DNA of 64,000 nt, taken from positions 62,001 to 126,000 of the forward strand of contig CADACQ010000002.1 in NCBI GenBank assembly GCA_902786465.1, read 5' to 3'. Below the pieces are notes generated by a model. It saw only the letters and a list, made by a program, of their open reading frames with translations. It did not search any database and was not told where the DNA came from. Source of the stretch: an uncultured Eubacteriales bacterium (GTDB taxonomy: Bacteria; Bacillota; Clostridia; Christensenellales; CAG-138). The translations under genes and the position numbers were made by a program. Shown one piece after another: positions 51,628-64,000 of this stretch (the first letter of the stretch is position 1; each line of letters starts with the position of its first letter).

Positions 51628-52167
51628 ATGACGAGTATGCCGAATTTTCTGGAGGGACTTCCCAAGGAAAAGGTACAGCTGCTGTACATCCTGGGCGCCG
51701 CCAAAGCGGAGCTGACGGAGCAGCAGTTCTATCAGTGCGCCTATGAATCCACGGGCATGAACTGGTTCTCCTTCCACGACGTGGTGGGCGACCTGGAGGA
51801 AAACGGGGACATCGTCTCCGCGCGCCGCCCCTTCGGTGCCTGCTTCTCCTTGACGGACCAGGGCAGGATGACCCTCGGCATGTTCGAAAAAGGCCTCACC
51901 TACTCCCTCCGGACCAGCATCGACGAGTATCTCAAGCGCTACGCGCCCCAGTTCCGGCAGGAACGGGAGCTGGTCTCCTCCGAGGAGCCCTTGCCCGGCG
52001 GCGGCATGTTGGTGCGGCTCAAAGCCTTGGAGGGGGAGCGTACGCTCCTGGAGATCGACCTTACGGTAGCCTCCTTAGAGGAATCCCTGGCCCTTCGCAA
52101 GCACTGGCAGCAGCGCAGCGCGCGGCTGTTCGACATCATATACGACACGCTGACGGAAGAAGAATAG
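51628..52167 (+). CDS. DUF4364 family protein
   Basis: A 179-residue protein with a winged-helix-like N-terminal half (KVQLLYILGAAKAELTEQQF, GDLEENGDIVSARR, FSLTDQGRMTLGMFE) and a C-terminal alpha/beta part. It resembles DUF4364, a clostridial family of unknown function with a possible DNA-binding wing. AGGGGG precedes the first ATG closely; an in-frame ATG 9 bases on has better spacing. It lies 8 bases before pcrA and may influence that operon. Confidence 0.82.
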   Translation: MTSMPNFLEGLPKEKVQLLYILGAAKAELTEQQFYQCAYESTGMNWFSFHDVVGDLEENGDIVSARRPFGACFSLTDQGRMTLGMFEKGLTYSLRTSIDEYLKRYAPQFRQERELVSSEEPLPGGGMLVRLKALEGERTLLEIDLTVASLEESLALRKHWQQRSARLFDIIYDTLTEEE

Positions 52168-52175
52168 GGAGCAAT

Positions 52176-54398
<2,223 letters not shown>

Positions 54399-54401
54399 TA
54401 G

Positions 54402-57337
<2,936 letters not shown>

Positions 57338-57345
57338 ATCGGGAC

Positions 57346-57375
57346 TTGCACACAGCGGATATGCTGTGCTATAAT
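57346..57375 (+). promoter_or_regulatory. Sigma-A promoter of yicC-gmk-rpoZ with a dyad in the spacer
   Basis: TTGCAC, an 18-base spacer and consensus TATAAT. A 6-bp inverted repeat CACAGC / GCTGTG lies across the -35 end and the spacer (57351-57368), a position suited to an operator. Confidence 0.75.
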
Positions 57376-57398
57376 GTAATAGTTTTGGGAGGTAGCCT

Positions 57399-58274
57399 AT
57401 GTACAGCATGACCGGATACGGACGGGGCACGGCGTCTTTGGACGGCCGTGAGCTCACCATCGAGCTCAAGAGCGTCAACAACCGGTTTTTGGACATCGGC
57501 ATGAAGCTGCCCCGCCAGCTGTCCTTTTTGGAGGACAGTCTGCGCAAGCTCCTCAACGACGCCCTGAGCCGGGGCCACGTGGACGTGTTCGTCAACTACC
57601 GGAACCTCAGGAGCGACGCCAAAACCGTCCGGGTGGACGAAGCCCTGCTGAAAGCCTACCTCGCTTCCGCCCGGGAAAGCGCCAAGGAGCTGGACCTGGT
57701 GGACGATCTCACCCTGTCCCGCGCCCTGGCCCTGCCCGACGTGACCACCATCCTGCCCGCCGACGAGGACCAGGAGGCCCTTGCCAAGCTCGGTGAAGCG
57801 GCCATGACCATGGCCATCGAGGGGCTCAAGGCCATGCGGCACAAGGAGGGCGAACGGCTGAAGCTGGATCTGGCCGCCCGCATGGATACCATGACCGGCT
57901 ACGCTGATGCTATCGAGGAGCGGGCGCCCGCCGTGGCGGAGGAGTATCGGACGAAGCTCACCGCTCGGATCGAGGAGCTGTTGGGCGAGACCGAGGTGGA
58001 CCGGGCGCGGCTCGCCACGGAGGTGGCCATCTTCGCGGATCGGGCCGCCATCGACGAGGAGATCGTGCGGCTCAACACCCACCTCGTCCACTTTCGGGAG
58101 CTCCTGGAAGCGGAGGAGCCGGTGGGGCGAAAGATGGATTTCCTGGTCCAGGAGATGAACCGGGAGTGCAACACCATCGGTTCTAAAGCCAACGACGCTG
58201 CCCTGACCAGCATCGTTCTGCTCTCCAAGGCAGAGATCGAAAAGCTGCGGGAGCAGATACAAAATATCGAATAA
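57399..58274 (+). CDS. yicC: YicC family endoribonuclease
   Basis: A 291-residue protein beginning MYSMTGYGRG, with VNNRFLDIGMKLP, SRGHVDVFVNYRN, and the C-terminal LDFLVQEMNRE-type segment KMDFLVQEMNRECNTIGSKA. E. coli YicC is an RNase that acts on small RNA. It leads a unit with gmk and rpoZ, a common Firmicute order, but remA, which often sits between yicC and gmk, is missing. GGGAGG precedes the ATG. Confidence 0.94.
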   Translation: MYSMTGYGRGTASLDGRELTIELKSVNNRFLDIGMKLPRQLSFLEDSLRKLLNDALSRGHVDVFVNYRNLRSDAKTVRVDEALLKAYLASARESAKELDLVDDLTLSRALALPDVTTILPADEDQEALAKLGEAAMTMAIEGLKAMRHKEGERLKLDLAARMDTMTGYADAIEERAPAVAEEYRTKLTARIEELLGETEVDRARLATEVAIFADRAAIDEEIVRLNTHLVHFRELLEAEEPVGRKMDFLVQEMNRECNTIGSKANDAALTSIVLLSKAEIEKLREQIQNIE

Positions 58275-58288
58275 AAGAGGGATATCTC

Positions 58289-58876
58289 ATGAAAGAACAA
58301 AGAAACGGGCTGCTTTTGGTGATCTCCGGGCCCTCCGGCGTGGGCAAAGGAACGCTGGTTAAAGCCCTGATGGAGCGCAACCAAAGGATCAAGATGTCCG
58401 TGTCCGCCACCACCCGCGCCCCCCGTCCCGGGGAGATCGAAGGGGTCCACTACTTCTTCAAGACGGAGGAGGAGTTCAAGGCCATGGTGGACCGGGGCGA
58501 GTTCCTGGAATACATCCACGTGTTCGGCAGCAAATACTACGACGGCTACGACGTGATCCTGGAGATCGACGTGCAGGGCGCCATGAAGGTGAAGCAAGCC
58601 TTCCCGGACGCGGTGCTGATGTTCATCACCGCCCCCAGCATGAGCGAAATCAAATCCCGCCTCATCGGCCGGGGCACGGAGACCATGGAACAGGTGGAGA
58701 AGCGCTTTGCCACTGCCTTCGAGGAGATCAAGATGATCCCGCAGTACGATTACGTGATCATCAACGACGTGGTGGACGTGGCCGTGCACCACATGGAAGC
58801 CATTTTGGAAGCGGAGCGGTGCCGTACCAGCCGCAGCAACTATTTATCGGAATCTATCGAGGATACAGGGAGGTAA
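58289..58876 (+). CDS. gmk: Guanylate kinase
   Basis: A 195-residue P-loop kinase making GDP from GMP. It has ISGPSGVGKGTLVKAL, the GMP-binding SVSATTRAPRPGEIEGVHYFF and EFLEYIHVFGSKY, and ILEIDVQGAMKV. Length is normal. It lies 14 bases after yicC and works downstream of guaB-dependent GMP synthesis. Confidence 0.96.
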   Translation: MKEQRNGLLLVISGPSGVGKGTLVKALMERNQRIKMSVSATTRAPRPGEIEGVHYFFKTEEEFKAMVDRGEFLEYIHVFGSKYYDGYDVILEIDVQGAMKVKQAFPDAVLMFITAPSMSEIKSRLIGRGTETMEQVEKRFATAFEEIKMIPQYDYVIINDVVDVAVHHMEAILEAERCRTSRSNYLSESIEDTGR

Positions 58877-58882
58877 ACCACT

Positions 58883-59077
58883 ATGATGAATCGTCCACCG
58901 GTCAACGAACTCGCTCAGAAAGCCGGTTCCCGTTATCTGTTGGTGACTGCGGTCGCCAATCGGGCCCGTCAGCTGCAGGATGATCCCGATGCCCTGGGGA
59001 ACAACAAGCCCCTGTCCATGGCTGTGGAAGAGATGTATGAGGACAAGCTCATCGTCATTCCCTCCAAGGAGGCATAA
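58883..59077 (+). CDS. rpoZ: DNA-directed RNA polymerase omega subunit
   Basis: A 64-residue subunit that helps RNA polymerase assembly. NRPPVNELAQKAGSRYLLVTAVANRARQL matches the conserved omega core, including the region that contacts beta'. GGGAGG precedes the ATG. It is the last gene before a terminator-like hairpin; coaBC, often next, is absent. Confidence 0.93.
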   Translation: MMNRPPVNELAQKAGSRYLLVTAVANRARQLQDDPDALGNNKPLSMAVEEMYEDKLIVIPSKEA

Positions 59078-59097
59078 GGAACAGACCCGTTGACACG

Positions 59098-59130
59098 GCC
59101 CGCTTCGCACTCGGCTACGAAGCGGGCATT
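59098..59130 (+). terminator. Terminator-like hairpin between rpoZ and priA
   Basis: GCCCGCTTCG / CGAAGCGGGC, a perfect 10-bp stem with a 10-base loop, followed by ATTCTTT. The weak T run suggests partial read-through to priA. Confidence 0.65.
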
Positions 59131-59176
59131 CTTTACACTAAGCGAAACGAATCAGACAGGAAAGGAGGGGACGAAT

Positions 59177-61396
59177 GTGTTTGCCAAGGTGATCGTGGAT
59201 ATCGCCCATGCGGCGGTGGACAGGGCCTTTACCTACCGCATACCCGAGGGGCTGGACGTTCGCCCCGGCCAGCACGTGCTGCTGCCCTTCGGGCAGGGGG
59301 ATCACGTGAAGGAGGGCTTCGTCCTGTCCGTGTCGGAGGAAAGCGATCTTCTGGACGGGGTGACGGTCAAGGACATCCTGTCCTGCGTGGAGCCCTACAC
59401 GGTGCTCCTTCCCGATCAGATCGCTCTGGCGGAATGGATGCAGGAGGCGTATCACTGTTTGCTGGTGGACGCCCTCCGGCTCATGATCCCCGCCCAGCTC
59501 AGGGGCAGCCGCATCCACGAGAAGCGGGAAAGGATCGTGTATCTTGCGGACCCCGCAGCAGACTTCGTTTCGAAATCCCACATCCAGACGGAAGTGGTGA
59601 CGCTGCTGAAGCAGACCGGTCAGCCCATGGCCGTCACGGACATCAAAGCCTTTTTGCCTGGGGCCGTCCCGGCCATTGCCGCCCTGCTGAAGAAGCGGGT
59701 GCTGTCGGAGAGCAGCTTCACGGTGTTCCGCCGACCGGAGTACGGCTCTCGAGTGGAAAACGTACCGGAGCTTACAGAGGAACAGGCGGCCGCCCTGCAA
59801 GAGGTAGAGACCCTCTCCCCCGGCCAAACGGCCTTGTTGTACGGAGTCACGGGCAGCGGCAAGACGGAGGTGTACCTCAGGTGCATCGAAGCCTGCCTCC
59901 AACAGGGGAAGGGCGCCATCGTGCTGGTGCCGGAGATCGCCCTGACGCCCCAGACCGTGGGTCGGTTCGCCGCCCGCTTCGGGGACAGGATCGCGGTGCT
60001 CCACAGCCGCCTCTCCGCCGGGGAACGGTTCGACGAGTGGCGGCGCATCCGCCTGGGCAAGGCGCCCATCGTCATCGGCGCCCGCAGCGCGGTGTTCGCG
60101 CCGGTGGAGGATTTGGGGCTCGTCATCATCGACGAGGAGCACGAATCCAGCTACCAAAGCGAGATCACGCCCCGGTATCACGCCCTGGACATCGCCCGCC
60201 GCCGGGTGAAGGCGAGCGGCGGAAAGCTGCTGCTGGGCAGCGCCACGCCGTCGCTGTTGAGCTACTATCGGGCCTTGAGCGGCAGCTATCGGCTCATCGA
60301 GCTTCGGCACCGGGTGGGGGGACGGCCCCTGCCCACGGTGTCCGTGGCGGACATGCGGGCCGAGTTTTTAAGCGGCAACAACGGCATCTTCTCCTCCCTG
60401 CTGCTTTCGAAGCTGGGGGATTGTTTGAAGCAGGGGCACCAGGCCATGCTGTTTTTGAACCGGCGGGGGTACTCCACCTTCGTCTCCTGCCGGGGCTGCG
60501 GGTATGTGCTGACCTGCGACAACTGCGATATCGCCATGACCTACCACAAGGCCCAGAACGCGGTCCGCTGCCACTACTGCGGGGCGCGAAAGCCCCTGCC
60601 GGCGGTCTGCCCCAACTGCGGCAAGCCCTTCATCAAGTACTTCGGCGTAGGCACAGAACAGGTGGAGGAGCAGATACAGAAGTGCTTCCCCGGCACGACG
60701 ACGGTGCGCATGGACGCAGACACGGTTGCTCATCGGGATGCCTACGAGCAGATCCTCTCCGCCTTCGGACGGGGCGAAGCCCAGATCCTCATCGGTACCC
60801 AGATGATCGCCAAGGGCCACGACTTCCCCAACGTGACGCTGGTGGGGGTCATCGCCGCGGATACCACGCTGAACTTCCCCGACTATAGGAGCGGCGAGCG
60901 GACCTTCCAGCTGCTGACCCAGGTATCTGGCCGGGCGGGACGGGACAAGGACCCTGGGGAGGTGGTCATGCAGACCTACGTCCCCGACCATCCGGTGCTC
61001 AGGTTCGCCAGGGTCCAGGACTACCCGGGCTTCTACCAATACGAGATCGCCCAGCGGAAGAAGTGCCTCTACCCTCCCTTCTCCCTGTTCATCCGGCTGC
61101 TGCTCTCCGGCGAAAACGAGGAATCGCTGATCGAGCGGGGGAAGGAATACGCCAGGGCCCTGGAAACGGACCTGCGGCAGGCCCTGGGCGCGGAGGGGCA
61201 AAGCGATCTGCTGCTTTTGCTGGCGGCCCCGGCCCCCATCGTCCGGATCGCCGGATTGAGCCGGTACCAGATCCTGGTGAAGCTCCTTCGGACCAAGCGG
61301 CTCCCCCAGGCGCTCCACGCCGTGTACGACTTTGAGACCTCCCATCGGGAGGATGGATTTTTGAAAATCGAGATCAACCCACAGGACATGTTTTGA
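59177..61396 (+). CDS. priA: Primosomal protein N' (helicase PriA)
   Basis: A 739-residue superfamily 2 helicase that restarts stalled replication forks. It has an N-terminal DNA-binding domain (VDIAHAAVDRAFTYRIPEGL), Walker A GVTGSGKTEVYLRC, the DEEH box VIIDEEHESSYQ, two zinc-binding clusters (CRGCGYVLTCDNCD and CHYCGARK ... CPNCG), and motifs IGTQMIAKGHDFP and VSGRAGRDKDPG. Translation starts at GTG (59177) with AGGAGGGG at good spacing. def and fmt, which often follow, are replaced here by an ABC exporter. Confidence 0.95.
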   Translation: MFAKVIVDIAHAAVDRAFTYRIPEGLDVRPGQHVLLPFGQGDHVKEGFVLSVSEESDLLDGVTVKDILSCVEPYTVLLPDQIALAEWMQEAYHCLLVDALRLMIPAQLRGSRIHEKRERIVYLADPAADFVSKSHIQTEVVTLLKQTGQPMAVTDIKAFLPGAVPAIAALLKKRVLSESSFTVFRRPEYGSRVENVPELTEEQAAALQEVETLSPGQTALLYGVTGSGKTEVYLRCIEACLQQGKGAIVLVPEIALTPQTVGRFAARFGDRIAVLHSRLSAGERFDEWRRIRLGKAPIVIGARSAVFAPVEDLGLVIIDEEHESSYQSEITPRYHALDIARRRVKASGGKLLLGSATPSLLSYYRALSGSYRLIELRHRVGGRPLPTVSVADMRAEFLSGNNGIFSSLLLSKLGDCLKQGHQAMLFLNRRGYSTFVSCRGCGYVLTCDNCDIAMTYHKAQNAVRCHYCGARKPLPAVCPNCGKPFIKYFGVGTEQVEEQIQKCFPGTTTVRMDADTVAHRDAYEQILSAFGRGEAQILIGTQMIAKGHDFPNVTLVGVIAADTTLNFPDYRSGERTFQLLTQVSGRAGRDKDPGEVVMQTYVPDHPVLRFARVQDYPGFYQYEIAQRKKCLYPPFSLFIRLLLSGENEESLIERGKEYARALETDLRQALGAEGQSDLLLLLAAPAPIVRIAGLSRYQILVKLLRTKRLPQALHAVYDFETSHREDGFLKIEINPQDMF

Positions 61397-61405
61397 GGTG
61401 TCTGT

Positions 61406-63223
61406 ATGACGAATAGTAAACGAAAACGATCCCCATGGCGGCTGTTCTTTCAGGTGATGAAGCCCTACTGGGGACATCTGATCCTGGCTGCCCTGTTCGT
61501 GCTGCTGGCGGCCATCTGTGTATACCTGGCCCCCTTCGTGACCAGCTTCACCCTGGACTACGTGATCCGGGGCGTGGATCCCCATATCCCGGAGCCCATC
61601 TTCGACCTGGTGAAGGGGCTGGGCGGACGGGAGTTCTTCGCCGAGCATCTGATCCTCTGTGGCGCGGCCTACCTGCTGTTCACGGTGCTGAACGGTCTCT
61701 TTACCTATCTTCGGCGCCGATCCACAGCCTACGCCTCCGAGGGCATGGCCAAGGACCTGCGGGATGCGCTCTACGCCCATATCAACGCCGTGCCTTACGA
61801 CTACCACAAGCACGTGTCCACCGGCGATCTGGTCCAGCGGTGCACCTCGGACGTGGAGACCGTCCGGCGGTTCTTGAGCGTGCAGATGATGGACATCCTG
61901 CGGACCGCGGTCATGTTCTTCACGGCGTTGGTGATCCTGCTGCGGATCCATGTGCCCATGGCCCTCATCTCCATGGTGACGCTGCCGCTGCTGGCCGTGT
62001 CCTCCTTCGTCTACTTCCGCTACGTGCAGCGGTACTTCAAAGACGCGGACGAGGCGGAGGGCCAGCTCTCCGCCGCCCTGCAGGAGAACATGACGGGCGT
62101 GCGCATCGTCCGGGCCTTCGGACAGGAGCGGGCGGAGTACGAGAAGTTGACCCGGCTGAACGCCAAGACCCGGGATACCAATATCCGGCTGAACAAGCTC
62201 CTTGGCTACTACTGGGGCCTGTCCGACGCGGTGGGCTTCTCCCAGATCGGCATCTCTCTGGCCGCGGGCATCTACTTCTGCGCCAAGGGCACCATGACGC
62301 TGGGCCTGGTCACCCTGTTCTCCACCTACACCGCTATGCTCACCTGGCCCGTGCGGCAGCTGGGCCGGATCCTCGCTGACATGGGCAAGGCCTCCATCTC
62401 CCTGCAGCGTCTAACAGAGATCATGGACGCGGAGCCGGAGAAGGAGCCGGGCAAGGCGCTGACCGTGGACATGACCGGGGATATCTGCTTCGATCACGTG
62501 TGCTTCGGCTACAACGCCCCGGACGACGTGCTGAAGGACATCTCCTTCACGGTGCACCCCGGCGAGACCGTGGCTATTTTGGGCTCCACCGGCTCCGGCA
62601 AGAGCAGCTTGGTGCAGATGCTGCAGCGGCTCTACACCTGCACCCGGGGCAGGATCACCATCGGCGGCGTGGACATCAACGACATCGACCACGCCTGCTT
62701 GCGGCGGAACATCGGCATCGTGCTGCAGGAGCCCTTCCTGTACTCCCGGACCATCAAGGAGAATATCCGCATCGTGAACCCCACCGCCTCCGACAAGGAA
62801 GTGGAGGACGCAGCCAAGCTGGCTGCCGTCCACGACGTGATCATGGGCTTTGAAAAGGGGTACGACACCCTGGTGGGCGAGCGGGGCGTGACATTGTCCG
62901 GCGGCCAGCTCCAGCGGGTGGCCATCGCCCGGACCCTGATGCAGAAGGCGCCCATCCTGATCTTCGACGACTCCATGAGCGCCGTAGATACGGAGACCGA
63001 CGCAAAGATACGAGACGCCCTCTACGGCATGAAGCGGGACGGCATCCTGTTCATCATCTCTCACCGGATCACCACCCTCTGCGAGGCGGACAAGATCCTG
63101 GTGCTGGAGGGCGGCAAACTGGTGGAGATGGGCACCCATCAGGAGCTTATCCAAAAGCCCGGCCTGTACCGGCGCATCGCCGAGATACAGGACGCCCTGC
63201 CGAAAGGAGGTGACGCGGCGTGA
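61406..63223 (+). CDS. ABC exporter half-transporter with a degenerate catalytic site
   Basis: A 605-residue fused membrane-ATPase subunit. Six transmembrane helices (about residues 15-320) precede the ATPase domain: Walker A LGSTGSGKSSLVQM, signature LSGGQLQRVAIART, and Walker B LIFDDSMSAVD. Aspartate replaces the catalytic glutamate after Walker B; the switch His is in IISHRITT. This pattern is typical of one half of heterodimeric exporters such as TM287/288 or BmrCD. The partner gene follows with a GTGA overlap. The substrate is unknown, possibly drugs or lipids. Confidence 0.92.
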   Translation: MTNSKRKRSPWRLFFQVMKPYWGHLILAALFVLLAAICVYLAPFVTSFTLDYVIRGVDPHIPEPIFDLVKGLGGREFFAEHLILCGAAYLLFTVLNGLFTYLRRRSTAYASEGMAKDLRDALYAHINAVPYDYHKHVSTGDLVQRCTSDVETVRRFLSVQMMDILRTAVMFFTALVILLRIHVPMALISMVTLPLLAVSSFVYFRYVQRYFKDADEAEGQLSAALQENMTGVRIVRAFGQERAEYEKLTRLNAKTRDTNIRLNKLLGYYWGLSDAVGFSQIGISLAAGIYFCAKGTMTLGLVTLFSTYTAMLTWPVRQLGRILADMGKASISLQRLTEIMDAEPEKEPGKALTVDMTGDICFDHVCFGYNAPDDVLKDISFTVHPGETVAILGSTGSGKSSLVQMLQRLYTCTRGRITIGGVDINDIDHACLRRNIGIVLQEPFLYSRTIKENIRIVNPTASDKEVEDAAKLAAVHDVIMGFEKGYDTLVGERGVTLSGGQLQRVAIARTLMQKAPILIFDDSMSAVDTETDAKIRDALYGMKRDGILFIISHRITTLCEADKILVLEGGKLVEMGTHQELIQKPGLYRRIAEIQDALPKGGDAA

Positions 63224-64000
63224 GTTATCAGAACGAACAGGATTATACCAACGAAAAGGTGGACCCGAAGCTGTGGAAGCGGCTGTACAGCTACGCCTGG
63301 CGGAATAAAAGAATATTTATCACGACCATCGCCTGCCTGCTGTTCGTGGCGCTGGCGGACTCCCTCTATCCCCTGCTTACCAACTACGCCGTGGACCAGT
63401 TCATCGTCCCCGGCAAGAGCAAGGGTGTGTGGCTGTTCCTGCTGGTGTATATCGTGCTGGCGTTCAGCCAGGGCTTCGGCACCCTTGGGTTTATCACCCG
63501 CTGCGGCAAGATGGAGATGACCATCTCCTACGACATCCGGCAGGACGGATTTTTGAAGCTGCAAAACCAGTCCTTCGCCTTCTATGACAAGACGGCCGTG
63601 GGGTATCTCATGGCCCGGATGATCAGCGACGTGAGCCGTCTCTCCGAGATGGTGGCCTGGAGCATGGTGGACCTCTTGTGGTCCTCTTGCTACGCCGTGA
63701 TCTGCCTTATCATCATGCTGGTGAAGAACTGGAAGCTGGCGCTGCTGGTGCTGTTGGTGGTGCCGCCCCTAGCCGTAGCGGCCCTGTTCCTGGAACGGGC
63801 GATCCTCAAGTATCAGCGGGAGGCCCGCAAGCACAACAGCCGCATCACCGGCGCTTTCAACGAGGGCATCATGGGCGCCATGACCACCAAGACCCTGGTT
63901 TACGAGGAGGAGAACGCCCGGGAGTTTAGGGAGATCACCCAGAGCATGCGCAAGGCCTCCATCAAGGCGGCCCTGATCAACGCCATCTTCTTCCCCCTGG
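63220..64000 (+). CDS. ABC exporter partner subunit (3' truncated by window edge)
   Basis: Starts at GTG 63220, overlapping the upstream stop as GTGA, with a perfect AAGGAGGTGA ribosome binding site. The 260 visible residues cover the N-terminal cytosolic stretch and most of the transmembrane domain (KRIFITTIACLLFVALADSL, DLLWSSCYAVICLIIMLVKN), with the coupling-helix region FYDKTAVGYLMARMISDVSR typical of ABC exporters. The ATPase domain lies beyond the window; in heterodimers this half usually has the intact site. Confidence 0.92.
   Translation, partial: MSYQNEQDYTNEKVDPKLWKRLYSYAWRNKRIFITTIACLLFVALADSLYPLLTNYAVDQFIVPGKSKGVWLFLLVYIVLAFSQGFGTLGFITRCGKMEMTISYDIRQDGFLKLQNQSFAFYDKTAVGYLMARMISDVSRLSEMVAWSMVDLLWSSCYAVICLIIMLVKNWKLALLVLLVVPPLAVAALFLERAILKYQREARKHNSRITGAFNEGIMGAMTTKTLVYEEENAREFREITQSMRKASIKAALINAIFFPL

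Overview
The window reads as a chromosome segment of a GC-rich, endospore-forming Clostridia-type Firmicute. The evidence is a forespore sigma factor of the SigG type, a YlbJ-type sporulation membrane protein, a VanW/G5 wall protein, meso-diaminopimelate dehydrogenase, a T-box leader on hisS-aspS, HemZ, TIGR04086, DUF4364, and Firmicute gene orders (plsX-acpP-rnc-smc-ftsY, rel-dtd, ylbM-ylbK-ylbJ). I see no plasmid, prophage or transposase gene. Both edges cut genes: rmuC at the left and an ABC exporter half at the right.

1-8.5 kb: the end of rmuC, a metallophosphoesterase lipoprotein, a candidate structured RNA or leader before an Sfp-type phosphopantetheinyl transferase, an aminotransferase and DAACS symporter pair, sigG, and a phosphodiester glycosidase with two membrane genes. 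8.5-18.6 kb, mostly on the minus strand: a tightly overlapped trio (ThyX-like, FolD-like, short-chain dehydrogenase) in which the first two proteins lack residues their families need; then ddh, an ElyC/SanA-like protein, an RluD-type pseudouridine synthase, an adenosine deaminase, and a recX-nnr-ROK kinase-HD operon. 18.7-23.6 kb: a VanW wall protein with a long Gly/Ser tail, and a promoter driving an unknown 112-residue protein with a ClpE-type ATPase.

23.7-46.4 kb is nearly all minus strand. It holds yajC-TIGR04086 and plsX-acpP-rnc-smc-ftsY-nudix (lipid synthesis, RNA processing, chromosome and membrane targeting), a T-box controlled hisS-aspS-trxA-nifS unit, and recJ-apt-rel-dtd-MBL-hemZ (repair, purine salvage, stringent response, heme). 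Next comes pta-ackA, where the two genes are joined out of frame with the pta stop and ackA start missing. 46.5-64 kb is mostly plus strand: tmcAL, ylbK (minus), ylbJ, guaB, tRNA-Ala(CGC) followed by a tRNA-tail repeat with nested hairpins, DUF4364-pcrA-ligA-PurM-like, yicC-gmk-rpoZ, priA, and a heterodimeric ABC exporter pair.

Most genes are core housekeeping. The points most worth pursuing are the ThyX-like/FolD-like/SDR operon, the pta-ackA junction, the tRNA-derived repeat, the RNA upstream of the phosphopantetheinyl transferase, and the possible overlapping Asp/His specifier in the T-box. Everything here comes from reading the sequence; no database search or folding program was run.
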